A program made the position numbers and the translations under genes. Of a stretch of DNA of 43,699 nt, positions 21,065 through 28,995 are shown piece after piece. This DNA is from a virus. Numbering within the stretch: the first letter of the stretch is position 1; each line of letters begins with the position of its first letter. The stretch is from positions 1 through 43,699 of IMG/VR virus record IMGVR_UViG_3300036791_000224, one strand, 5' to 3'. A model generated the notes under the pieces. The model worked only from the letters and a program-made list of their open reading frames with translations, did no database searches and was not told the origin of the DNA.

Positions 21065-21825
21065 GTCTTCACCACCTTCGAGCAGACGACGTAGGCGGGT
21101 GCGTCGACGGCGACACCGGCCGCGCCGACCGTGCCGCCGACGGCGAGGGTGCCGATCGTCGGGGCGCCGCCGATCGCGGGGTGCGACGTCACGCCTGCAA
21201 CGCCGAGCCCCGTCGTCGCCGACACGATCGGGCCTGCCGCTGACCCGAACGCGCCGCTGCGGTCGCTACCGCTCGGGTTCTGCGGAGAGGCCGACTGCGG
21301 CACGTTGGCGGGACCGCCCGAGTCGTAGCTGACGAAGCTATGGAAGTGGCCCGGGTCGCTGACGCTGTGAGCGTGGTCGGGGAGCTGCAGGCTGCCGACA
21401 CCGGGGGCGCCCGTGAGCGCGAGCCCGTTCGTGTGCGGGTGACGAGGTCGACGGTTCGCGAGCGGCGAGCCTTCGGTGAGCCCGACCGTCGCGACGTCAG
21501 CGTGCGTGCCGAGCCCGACGATGACTCGGCCGCGCGTGTCGGGCAGGTTGAAGGTGGTCGTCCCGTCGCCGACGCCCCAGGTCGTGCCGAGCGCGGCGAA
21601 GAGGGCGGCGTACGTCGTGCGTGAGACTGCGGAGCCGTCGCAGGCGAAGAACCCCGCTGGCGGGGCTGCTGCCGAGTACCAGTCGCAGCCCATGCCGGTC
21701 TTGATCCCGACCCCGGGGAGCACCGCCTCGATGCGGTTGGCGAGCGCTTGCACGTCGCGCGGGACGTCGGCGGTGTCCGTCTCGTCGGGGTAGGGCAGCG
21801 CGTAGATCGGCGTGGTATGGGCCAT
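21061..21825 (-). CDS. Tail collar-domain protein (receptor-binding/fibre component), 254 aa
   Basis: ATG at 21825 with GGGAGG upstream. The N-terminus (YALPYPDETDTADVPRDVQAL) is common at the start of actinophage minor tail proteins. The middle has WYSAAAPPAGFFACDGSAVS and TTFNLPDTRGRVIVG, the signature of the phage tail collar domain, followed by a Gly/Ala/His-rich C-terminus with HPHTNG and LPDHAHS. Likely the distal adhesin or fibre tip. It is the last structural gene of the baseplate block. Confidence 0.88.
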   Translation of the reverse strand: MAHTTPIYALPYPDETDTADVPRDVQALANRIEAVLPGVGIKTGMGCDWYSAAAPPAGFFACDGSAVSRTTYAALFAALGTTWGVGDGTTTFNLPDTRGRVIVGLGTHADVATVGLTEGSPLANRRPRHPHTNGLALTGAPGVGSLQLPDHAHSVSDPGHFHSFVSYDSGGPANVPQSASPQNPSGSDRSGAFGSAAGPIVSATTGLGVAGVTSHPAIGGAPTIGTLAVGGTVGAAGVAVDAPAYVVCSKVVKT

Positions 21826-21839
21826 CGGACCTCCCGGGC

Positions 21840-22505
21840 CTAGGGCTCGTCGGCGAGGACGAGCGCGTAGTCGGCATATGCGGCGTCGAGCGCGGCGTAC
21901 GTCGCGAAGCGCGTGACGACCTGCGAGTAGACCTGCCCCGTCTGGCAGATGTAGGTGAGCACGATCCCGGCTGGCTTCTGCGCGAGGATCGCGGCCTCGG
22001 TTGCGGCCGGGTCGGGCGTCTCGGACGAGTAGGTGACGACGGTCAGCGCGTACGCGTCGGGGTCGCGCTCGTAGAGGTAGACGCGCTGCTGGCCGGTCAG
22101 GGTGCGCCAAGCGGCCTGCTGGATATTGGCGGGGGTGCCGCGCCACCAGCCCGAGACGTTCGCGATCCGGTGGCGGCTGTCGCTGTCGCTCGCGCCCGGC
22201 AGCAGACGGACGCCGACGAGCTGCGCGAGCCAGCCGAGCGCCTCGGTCGGGCAGCGGTTGACGTCGAGCAGCAGCGACCAGCCGGGGCCGTCGGGCGTGT
22301 CACGAAGCCACGTGTCGGGGAGCTGGAAGCCTTGCCCGATCGCGTTGCAGAGGATCAGCAGCGACCAGCCGTTCGTCGGGTCGTACTGCGCGAGCGGCCC
22401 GAGCGCGTTGTAGAGCCGCGCGGCGAAGCTCGCGGGCGCGAGCGCGGGCGGGGGCGTCAGGACCGCGCGGGGCTGCACCCGGGGGAAGCGCTCGGCGAAG
22501 CTCAT
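21840..22505 (-). CDS. Baseplate protein I-like (Tail_P2_I), 221 aa
   Basis: ATG at 22505 overlaps the baseplate J stop (ATGA). The chain carries LPDTWLRDTPDGPGW and TEALGWLAQLVGVRLLPG, then HRIANVSGWWRGTPANIQ, the pattern of phage baseplate I proteins that follow J in P2-like clusters. This protein connects the baseplate wedge to the tail fibres. Gene order gp25, J, I, fibre/collar is retained here. Confidence 0.85.
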   Translation of the reverse strand: MSFAERFPRVQPRAVLTPPPALAPASFAARLYNALGPLAQYDPTNGWSLLILCNAIGQGFQLPDTWLRDTPDGPGWSLLLDVNRCPTEALGWLAQLVGVRLLPGASDSDSRHRIANVSGWWRGTPANIQQAAWRTLTGQQRVYLYERDPDAYALTVVTYSSETPDPAATEAAILAQKPAGIVLTYICQTGQVYSQVVTRFATYAALDAAYADYALVLADEP

Positions 22506-23680
22506 GTCGCGGTGACAGCGATCGCGCCCGGCTGCGTCAGCGGGGCGACACCGCCGAGCGCGACGTCGGCTGCCGCCTGCGCGCCGCCACCGACGCCGAG
22601 CGTGAGCGATGAGACGTAGCTGAGCCCGGCGACACGGTCGAGCACGCCGATCACGTCGTTGTACCGCACGACCGTCGTGTTGAGCCACGAGTGCACCGAG
22701 GGGTCGCCGTAGGTCGGCACGCCCCAGCTCGCCGACGAGAGGTAGTTCGCGAGCGCGTTGCTCGCCGCCGACTGCACCTGCGCCGGGTCGTAGCCGGGGT
22801 TGCAGACGACGTCGGCGGTGACGTCGATCGTCGTGTAGGTCGGGTCGACGACGAAGACGAGGAAGTTGACCTCGCGCTCGCTCTGCAGCAGATCGTCGGC
22901 CTGCGTCTTGATCGCGGCCGAGCACGGGTTCCCGCTCGCGTCGCAGATCGCGACGGTGACGCAGCGCTCCTCGTTCGTGACGATCGGCGGGCCGGGGTTG
23001 TAGAGGTCGATTGCGGTCGCTCTCGCGACCCCGGCGATGTCGCTGACGACGAGCGTCGCGAAGTCTTGCGGCAAGATCGGGCGGCGCGCGAGCAGCGTCA
23101 GCAGCGCCGAGAGGCGCGAGCGGTAGGCGTCGTCTGCCTCGGCGTCAGAGCCGCCGCTCGTCGCGGCGTCGAGCGTGACGCTCTGCACGAAGTCGAGCGC
23201 GTCGATCACCTGCACCGTGCCGGTGATGCCGCTCGACGCTGCGCCCGGCGCGAGCGCGGTCACCTGCACGTTGTCGACGACGGTCTGCCCCGCCGCGATC
23301 GCGAAGCTCTGCGCGACCTGGAAGGTGTACGAGCTGCTCGACGACGGCGGCGTGATCGCGACGACCGTGCCCGCGTTGACGACGTAGCCCGCCGCGTCGA
23401 CGGCCGTCCACTTCGTCATCCCCGTCGCGGCGACGGCCGGGTAGGGCGGCAGCCCGACGATCGTCTCGCCGAAGTAGCCGAAGACCGAGTCGGGCACCTG
23501 TGAGACGAGCGTGAGCAGCTCGCTCGCGATCTGCGCGAGCGCCTCGATCAGCCACGCTTCGAGGTTGCCCGGGCTCGGCAGCCAGCCGGGCACCTGCTGC
23601 TCGATGTAGGTGAACGCGTTGGCGGCGACGTCGGTCGGGACGGCGTCGATCTCGACGGGTATGTAGTTGCTCGTGGACAT
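22502..23680 (-). CDS. Baseplate J/gp47-like protein, 392 aa
   Basis: ATG at 23680. An N-terminal helical part (EAWLIEALAQIASELLTLV) leads to the central baseplate J core (SGGSDAEADDAYRSRL, then GVARATAIDLYNPGP) and a C-terminal beta region with YDPAQVQSAASNALANYL. J-type proteins form the wedge of contractile-tail baseplates and trigger sheath contraction. Length is normal. It is flanked by gp25 and I homologues. Confidence 0.93.
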   Translation of the reverse strand: MSTSNYIPVEIDAVPTDVAANAFTYIEQQVPGWLPSPGNLEAWLIEALAQIASELLTLVSQVPDSVFGYFGETIVGLPPYPAVAATGMTKWTAVDAAGYVVNAGTVVAITPPSSSSSYTFQVAQSFAIAAGQTVVDNVQVTALAPGAASSGITGTVQVIDALDFVQSVTLDAATSGGSDAEADDAYRSRLSALLTLLARRPILPQDFATLVVSDIAGVARATAIDLYNPGPPIVTNEERCVTVAICDASGNPCSAAIKTQADDLLQSEREVNFLVFVVDPTYTTIDVTADVVCNPGYDPAQVQSAASNALANYLSSASWGVPTYGDPSVHSWLNTTVVRYNDVIGVLDRVAGLSYVSSLTLGVGGGAQAAADVALGGVAPLTQPGAIAVTAT

Positions 23681-23998
23681 CTACTCCTCCGTGCGCACCT
23701 GCACGCGTAGCTCAAGGTGCTCGACCATCACGTCGAGCAGGTCGGGCTGCTCGGTCAGCGCCATCGCGGCGCGGGGCTCCCACGTCTCGATCGACGTCTG
23801 GATCGCGTCGAGGTCGATCGGGCTCTCGAAGGTCGGGTCGGGCGTCCCGAACGTCGGCAGCTCGACGCGGAAGCCGACGGGGCAGACGAGGATCGAGAGG
23901 ATGCAGTCGCCGACCTCGTCGACGGTGTCCTGCTCGCTCACCGCCGCCTGCGGCGTCGCGAAGCGGAACGGGAGCGAGAAGTGCGGGACGTCGCTCAC
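23681..23998 (-). CDS. Baseplate wedge protein gp25/W-like, 105 aa
   Basis: GTG or ATG region with start at 23998, overlapping the previous stop. The family pattern is present: FATPQAAVSEQDTVDEVGDCI, then LVCPVGFRVELPTFG and ESPIDLDAIQTSIETWEPR, the phage GPW/gp25 fold. Gp25 nucleates sheath assembly at the baseplate. Its presence, with J and a sheath protein, establishes a contractile tail. Confidence 0.93.
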   Translation of the reverse strand: MSDVPHFSLPFRFATPQAAVSEQDTVDEVGDCILSILVCPVGFRVELPTFGTPDPTFESPIDLDAIQTSIETWEPRAAMALTEQPDLLDVMVEHLELRVQVRTEE

Positions 23999-24192
23999 GA
24001 CTCCCTGGCGCTCGGGAAGTCGCCTACCGCGCTCGCCCCAGCCGAAGCGTGCTCGACTTTCATCACCGAGACGTGGCTCGTGTCAACGGTCGGGTTACCG
24101 CCGAGCGCGGCGAGCACCTGCGCCTGCTCGGTCGTGTAGGCGAGTTCACTCGGGTCGTCGACCTCGATCGTCGTGCGGATCGTCATCGGCAT
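23995..24192 (-). CDS. Small paralogous protein A, 65 aa
   Basis: ATG at 24192 with GGGAGGAACCG upstream. It aligns over most of its length with the neighbour at 24209-24406: both share TT.V near the start, AY, then QVLAALGG and D-x-S-x-V-x-V. The pair must be a tandem duplication. Located between fibre and baseplate genes. No function known; small assembly factor is possible. Confidence 0.78.
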   Translation of the reverse strand: MPMTIRTTIEVDDPSELAYTTEQAQVLAALGGNPTVDTSHVSVMKVEHASAGASAVGDFPSARES

Positions 24193-24208
24193 CGGTTCCT
24201 CCCTTCGG

Positions 24209-24406
24209 TCAGGACGGCGGCTCGGGCGGTGGCCCTTCGGGCACGGGTGCGCCCGCCTCGCCCGAGTCGTGGTGGGTCACGGTGACGAGCGAGCGATCCG
24301 TCGCCGGGTCGCCGCCGAGCGCTGCGAGCACTTGCCCGGCTGCGGCGTCGGCGCTGTAGGCGAAGCTCTCGCCGCTCTCTAGGACGACGGTGGTCGTGAT
24401 CTGCAT
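24209..24406 (-). CDS. Small paralogous protein B, 65 aa
   Basis: ATG at 24406 with GAGGAG upstream. Paralog of the preceding entry, sharing the QVLAALGG core, but with a Pro-rich C-terminus (PVPEGPPPEPPS) in place of the Ala/Ser tail. Each copy keeps its own good ribosome site, so both are probably made. Function unknown. Confidence 0.78.
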   Translation of the reverse strand: MQITTTVVLESGESFAYSADAAAGQVLAALGGDPATDRSLVTVTHHDSGEAGAPVPEGPPPEPPS

Positions 24407-24416
24407 GGACTTCTCC

Positions 24417-25100
24417 TCACGGTGAGAACGAGTCGAAGACGGCGAACGAGAAGGGGGCGTCGTACCAAGCCGAGGGCGTCGTTATGTAGACGTTGAAGGC
24501 GTTGTTCGAGGTCTGCGCCGTCCCGATCACGATCGACTGCCCGTTCGGGGTCGCCATCGGCTCGAACTGGCTGCTGCTGAACCCGTTGGTGATCGTGATC
24601 GTGAAGTTGCCCGCCGACGTGTGCGCGACGGTGAAGCCGCTGCCGTGGATGATCGCGCCCGTGTTGTTGACGAGCCCTGCGGCGACGCACTGGCGCTGCC
24701 TGAGCCACGGCCCCCAGGTGCCGTTCGAGAGCTGTCGGGTGAAGACGCGCGGCCAGCCGCCCGCCGAGACTGACTCGGTGAGCGTCTGCGTCTGCCAGGC
24801 CGAGCTAAAGGCGACGCAGAGGCCGTACCACGTCCCAGGGGCGGGAGCGTTCGCGGCCCCGGTCGCGAGGTACCAGCCGCTCGCGGCGACCGCGTTCCAG
24901 TCGGTGGGGGTAGCCGTGCTCGGCCCGACGTTCGCCGGAAGGTCGCTCTGCGCGATCGGCGACCACACCGCCGCGCCGCCGACGCCCTTGATCCACTGCC
25001 CGTTGACGACCGGGGGGATGCCCGCCATCGTCGGGCCGACCGGGACCCAAGCAGTCGAGGCTGGGCTCGGGGATGCTTGCGGCTCGACGGTCGTGGTCAC
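24417..25100 (-). CDS. Tail fibre protein with pyocin-knob-like domain, 227 aa
   Basis: GTG at 25100 in a GTGA overlap. The central part, [20 protein letters not shown] followed by [20 protein letters not shown] and [10 protein letters not shown], fits the knob domain found in pyocins and fibre proteins, a small domain before a receptor-binding region. The C-terminal 80 residues are beta-rich ([10 protein letters not shown]). Likely a host-binding fibre adjacent to the collagen-like spike protein. Confidence 0.8.
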   Translation of the reverse strand: MTTTVEPQASPSPASTAWVPVGPTMAGIPPVVNGQWIKGVGGAAVWSPIAQSDLPANVGPSTATPTDWNAVAASGWYLATGAANAPAPGTWYGLCVAFSSAWQTQTLTESVSAGGWPRVFTRQLSNGTWGPWLRQRQCVAAGLVNNTGAIIHGSGFTVAHTSAGNFTITITNGFSSSQFEPMATPNGQSIVIGTAQTSNNAFNVYITTPSAWYDAPFSFAVFDSFSP

Positions 25101-26224
25101 GCGACCCTCGCAGGGACGACGACGAGGTGCCTGCGAGCGAAGTGCGCGGTCCCGCCGCCACTCACCTTCGCGTAGATCGTGAGCGTGGCACCCGCCCCGA
25201 CCCCCGTCACGCGCAAGTCTCGGGTGCCGTAGGTCGACTCAGTCGCTCCGAGCACGGTGTTGACGATCGCGCTGTTATCGCTCGTAGCCGCCGCGCTGAC
25301 CGCGACGACCGTTGCGGTGTAGCCGCCCGTCGCGGTGTCGCAGTAGTGCATCGACGACCAGCGCACGTCGTAGTCGCCCGCGTGAGGGACCGCGGCGCCG
25401 AGGTCGGTGGCAACGTAAGCCGCGCTCGCGGTCGACCAGTCGGCGAACGAGTCGAGCTGGATGGGAGCGCCACCGACGAACTCCCACTTGTACGCGCTCG
25501 TCGACCCGGCGTTGTAGCGGAAGCGCCACTGATAGGTCGGGTTCGAGACGCTGTCGACGAGGACGGCCTCTTGCCCGTCGAAGGGCGAGGCCGGGAGCGT
25601 CGTGCCGTAGGAGACGAGCCCGACCCCGGTGACCGGCCACGGCGTCGGGGCGGCGCTCGTCGGCTGGACGCACTCGTAGAGGACGCCGTTGTAGACGACG
25701 ATGTCGCCGTCGACGTAGGAGTTGCCCGAGACGAAGTCGCCGAGGTAGCTGAGATCGGCGGGTGTGCCCGCTGGCCCCGCCGGTCCTGTCGCGCCCGCTG
25801 GCCCTGCCGCACCTGCCGCACCCGCTGGCCCCTGCGGACCTGCCGCGCCGGTCGCGCCCGTGTCGCCCTTCGGCCCTGTCGCGCCTGCCGGGCCTGCAGG
25901 ACCCGCCGGGCCTTCTGGCCCCTCGGGTCCGGGCGGACCGGGTGCGCCCGTCCCGGAGACGGACGCGATCGTCATCACCCACGGGGTGCGCTGCTCGTCG
26001 AAGACGACGAGACAGGGCTCGCCGCGCACGGGTAGCGCGGTCGAGGGCACCCACTGGCACGGCCCCCAGCGCTGACGCGAGCCGTCGTAGGCGGGGACGA
26101 GCACGTAGAGGTCGCCGCCGACGCCGACCGAGTTCGCGATCACGCCCCGGACGGCCGAGATCGGGACGCTGTCGGGGGCGCGCTGCGCGATCTGCGCTCG
26201 CATGACGAGGTCGGGGTCGGGCAT
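25097..26224 (-). CDS. Collagen-like tail spike/fibre protein, 375 aa
   Basis: ATG at 26224. An N-terminal OB-like domain ([20 protein letters not shown] ... [15 protein letters not shown]) resembles the start of spike or gpV-type baseplate proteins. Residues about 92-155 are a Gly-X-Y collagen-like run ([19 protein letters not shown] and similar), which forms a triple-helix stalk in phage fibres. The C-terminal 210 residues are beta-rich, with a carbohydrate-module-like [20 protein letters not shown] segment at its start. It follows the hub gene, so it probably forms the central spike or a trimeric fibre. Confidence 0.82.
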   Translation of the reverse strand: MPDPDLVMRAQIAQRAPDSVPISAVRGVIANSVGVGGDLYVLVPAYDGSRQRWGPCQWVPSTALPVRGEPCLVVFDEQRTPWVMTIASVSGTGAPGPPGPEGPEGPAGPAGPAGATGPKGDTGATGAAGPQGPAGAAGAAGPAGATGPAGPAGTPADLSYLGDFVSGNSYVDGDIVVYNGVLYECVQPTSAAPTPWPVTGVGLVSYGTTLPASPFDGQEAVLVDSVSNPTYQWRFRYNAGSTSAYKWEFVGGAPIQLDSFADWSTASAAYVATDLGAAVPHAGDYDVRWSSMHYCDTATGGYTATVVAVSAAATSDNSAIVNTVLGATESTYGTRDLRVTGVGAGATLTIYAKVSGGGTAHFARRHLVVVPARVA

Positions 26225-26227
26225 CTC

Positions 26228-28231
26228 TCAGCAGCCGGGCCAGTGTCGCGGGGTGAAGCCGTCGGTCGAGCGAAGCGAGGGCTGGAAGCCGTCGGGCTCG
26301 ACGTCGGTGCCGAAGTGCTGGTCGCCCGTCGACGTGTGGAAGTACGAGAAGACGTGATCGTTGTTCGCGTACAGCGTGAAGAACTGGCCGGGGCCGGGAT
26401 CGCCCCACGTCGCGGCCATCGTGCCGCTACCGGGCACGGACTGCCCGGGCGTGAAGCCCATCCCGACTTGAGAGAGGATCGCCGCTTGCGTGCCTGAGCA
26501 GTCGAAGCCGATCCCGGGGTTGATCGCGCCGCCCTGCCACGGGTCGGGTATCTGCGGGTTGTCGGCGACCCCTGCGTGCGCGTGCCCGCCGCCCCAGACG
26601 TAGGGCCAGCGCTTCGCCGAGAACGCGATCGCGGCCTGGTAAAGCTGCGCGATCACGTCGGGCGCCTGCCCGCCGAGCGCTGAGCCCGCCATGCCCGGAT
26701 CGCTCGCGCTCGGCCCGCTGAGCGCGGCGCCGGGGACGCTGATCGTCTTCGTCGGGTTCGGCGGCTCCTTGAGCGGCGCGGTCGCGCGCTTGAGCGTGAT
26801 CGTCGACTCGGGGTCGAAGAGCGAGCGCTCGATCGTCGTCACGAGCCAGCGCCCATCGGCGGGGCCGCAGTCGAGCAGCTCGACGACCGAGCCGGGCGGG
26901 ACCCCCCAGCGCGTCGCGCGCGCTGTCACGTGCGACTCGCTGATCGCCTTGCCGTTGTCGACGTCGAAGTCGATCCCGTCGACGCCTTGGGTGCGCTCGT
27001 TGATCGCGAGCACGGGCTTGGCTGCGAGCAGTGCCGTCTCGGCGGCGAAGTAGCACGCGTTCGAGGTCACGAAGCAGCGCCAGTTGACCTCCTGCGCGAG
27101 ACGCTGCAGGCACGCCCAGCTCGTCTCACGCTTGCCGTTCGTCCCGCCCCGGGTGAACTGGTAGGGGAGCGTCTCGGTGACCGTCGTAGGGGCTGCTGCG
27201 AGCGCGCTCGTGCCGGTCCCGACGGGCATCGTGCCGCCGCCCGAGACACCCCCGTAGGCGGTCACGATCGCCTCGGCGTCGGCCTGGTAGCGGTCGTACG
27301 GGTCAGCGAAGGCCGAGCCCTGCACCGCCTGCGCGACCGTCCCGGCGGACCATCCCGGGTTCTGAGCTGCAAGCGCGATCGCGCCGCCCTTGCCGGTGAA
27401 GCCGCGAGTGAGGAAGGCGTTGGCGCACTGCTCGGGATTCATCGGGTCGACGCCCATGTCTTGCCCCGTCGTCTGCAGCACTTGCAAGATGCCCGTCGAC
27501 GAGCCCGTCCCGTAGGTGATGTTGCGCATCGTCGACTCGTCGATGCACGCCTCGATCAGCGCGAGCGTCGCGAGCGTCCCAGCGTTCAAGCTCGAAGCGA
27601 CGTCCATCATCCGCTGAGCGAGGTCGCGCTGCTCGGCGTCGAGCGCGCTGCCCTCGATGCTCAGCTTCGCGCTCGGCGAGAGCCCCTGCTGCACGCTCGC
27701 CGCGCGTGTCGCCGGATCGTTCGAGAGCTTGTTCGACTTGCTCGTGATCGCGACCGGCTGCACCGTCGCGAGCTGCGGCGAGACGAAGCGTATGCCGCCG
27801 AACGGCTTGACCTCTCTCACGAGCGACTGCGCGAACTCGGCTCGTGTCATCGAGTCGCGGCTCGCCTTCCGGGGTGAGGAGTAGAGACGCAGCAGCGAGA
27901 CGGCGCGATCCTCGAACGTCATCGTGACCCCGTCGCCCTGCTTCGTCACCTGCACCGAGCGCCACCACACCCCGTCCAGCTCCATGTCGCACTGCGTCGA
28001 GCAGACGCCCGATCGGAGCAGCGCCCGTAGCGGGTCGTGGAGCTGCAGCGTCAGCGTCGACGCGCCCTCCATCGTGCGGCTCAAGCTCCCGTCGACGACC
28101 ATCCTGTCGATGCGCTCGTCGGGGATCGCGAGCCCGCCCGTCTTCGCGACCGCGTCGAGCACGAGACGACCGAGGTCAAGCCCGTCTGAGCCGCTCAGCT
28201 CGGGGAGGGTGCCGCTCGCAAGGTTGCTCAC
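26228..28231 (-). CDS. Tail hub (gpD-like) with lysozyme-like and NlpC/P60 domains, 667 aa
   Basis: GTG at 28231 in a GTGA overlap. The first 150 residues and the segment about 395-500 resemble the gpD/late-control hub fold (SLSRTMEGASTLTLQLHD; SESHVTARATRWG). Inserted between them, ALIEACIDESTMRNITYGTG then STGILQVLQTTG is a lytic-transglycosylase-like domain, with the catalytic Glu in DES. The C-terminus (from about 542, WPYVWGGG) is an NlpC/P60 peptidase with Cys578 in FDCSGT and His626 in NNDHVFSYF. Two wall-cutting activities on one hub suit penetration of a thick actinobacterial wall. Confidence 0.82.
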   Translation of the reverse strand: MSNLASGTLPELSGSDGLDLGRLVLDAVAKTGGLAIPDERIDRMVVDGSLSRTMEGASTLTLQLHDPLRALLRSGVCSTQCDMELDGVWWRSVQVTKQGDGVTMTFEDRAVSLLRLYSSPRKASRDSMTRAEFAQSLVREVKPFGGIRFVSPQLATVQPVAITSKSNKLSNDPATRAASVQQGLSPSAKLSIEGSALDAEQRDLAQRMMDVASSLNAGTLATLALIEACIDESTMRNITYGTGSSTGILQVLQTTGQDMGVDPMNPEQCANAFLTRGFTGKGGAIALAAQNPGWSAGTVAQAVQGSAFADPYDRYQADAEAIVTAYGGVSGGGTMPVGTGTSALAAAPTTVTETLPYQFTRGGTNGKRETSWACLQRLAQEVNWRCFVTSNACYFAAETALLAAKPVLAINERTQGVDGIDFDVDNGKAISESHVTARATRWGVPPGSVVELLDCGPADGRWLVTTIERSLFDPESTITLKRATAPLKEPPNPTKTISVPGAALSGPSASDPGMAGSALGGQAPDVIAQLYQAAIAFSAKRWPYVWGGGHAHAGVADNPQIPDPWQGGAINPGIGFDCSGTQAAILSQVGMGFTPGQSVPGSGTMAATWGDPGPGQFFTLYANNDHVFSYFHTSTGDQHFGTDVEPDGFQPSLRSTDGFTPRHWPGC

Positions 28232-28995
28232 GGGAGCCGGATCACCTGCCCGGGAGAGATCGCGCGCGGGTCACGGATGCCGTTGAGCTGCGCGATCTCG
28301 ACCCATCTGCTCGCGTCGCCCAGCTCGCGCGCCGCGATCGTCAGGAGGTCTTCGCCCTGCGCGAAGCTCGACGTCGACGTCGCCGAGACAGCGGCTCGCG
28401 CGGGCGGGTTCGCTGGCACCTGCAGCGCTGCTTGGTGCACGAGCGCCGAGATCACGCTCTTGGAAGGTGCGCCCGCCTTTTTCACGTACGCGGCGGCTTT
28501 GACGCGCTGACGAGCTGCCGCTGACAGCTCTTCGAGGAGCGTGTCGTGCACGTACTCCAAGAGCCCGATGATCACGTCCTGGCGGATGCGGTTGCCGCGC
28601 CTGTTCATCACCGCGTTGTCGCCCCACTGCAAGTTGTCGATCACCCAGACGCGATCCTGGTGCGGGACGGCGCCGCCCGTCGTCGCGATCGTCACGCGCG
28701 GCGGGGTGTTGTCCTTCGCGCTCGGGAAGGCGAGGCGTTCGAGCTGCGCGAGCGGGCGCTCGACGCTCGCGCCCGAGATGTAGCCGTCGAAGACGACACC
28801 GACGGTTTGGTGCAGCACCGGGGTCCCGGCCCAGGTCGTGTAGGGGTGACGCCGGGGCCGTACGACCGCGTTCCAGCCGCCGTAGCCCGAGTCGATGTTC
28901 GGGCGCTGGTCGCTGAGACGCACGAGCAGCGACGTCGGCGGGTCGTCGCTTGAGATGCGCAGCCAGCCGACGGGTGCGCGCTTGCTCGACTTCAC
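28228..28995 (-). CDS. LysM-domain tail protein (tube initiator/gpX-like), 255 aa
   Basis: GTG at 28995 overlaps the tape measure stop. The C-terminus (GEDLLTIAARELGDASRWVEI then GIRDPRAISPGQVIRLP) is a LysM repeat, typical of the gp53/gpX family that lies after the tape measure in contractile phages and links tube and hub. The preceding part has a beta-rich tail fold (TVGVVFDGYISGASVERPL). Probably structural rather than wall-binding in the virion. Confidence 0.82.
   Translation of the reverse strand: MKSSKRAPVGWLRISSDDPPTSLLVRLSDQRPNIDSGYGGWNAVVRPRRHPYTTWAGTPVLHQTVGVVFDGYISGASVERPLAQLERLAFPSAKDNTPPRVTIATTGGAVPHQDRVWVIDNLQWGDNAVMNRRGNRIRQDVIIGLLEYVHDTLLEELSAAARQRVKAAAYVKKAGAPSKSVISALVHQAALQVPANPPARAAVSATSTSSFAQGEDLLTIAARELGDASRWVEIAQLNGIRDPRAISPGQVIRLP

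Noticed and set aside
25780-25960. Tandem DNA repeat (GGNCC-rich) as a CRISPR or satellite
   Set aside because: The repeats are the codons of the Gly-X-Y collagen-like stalk of the spike protein and lack spacers.
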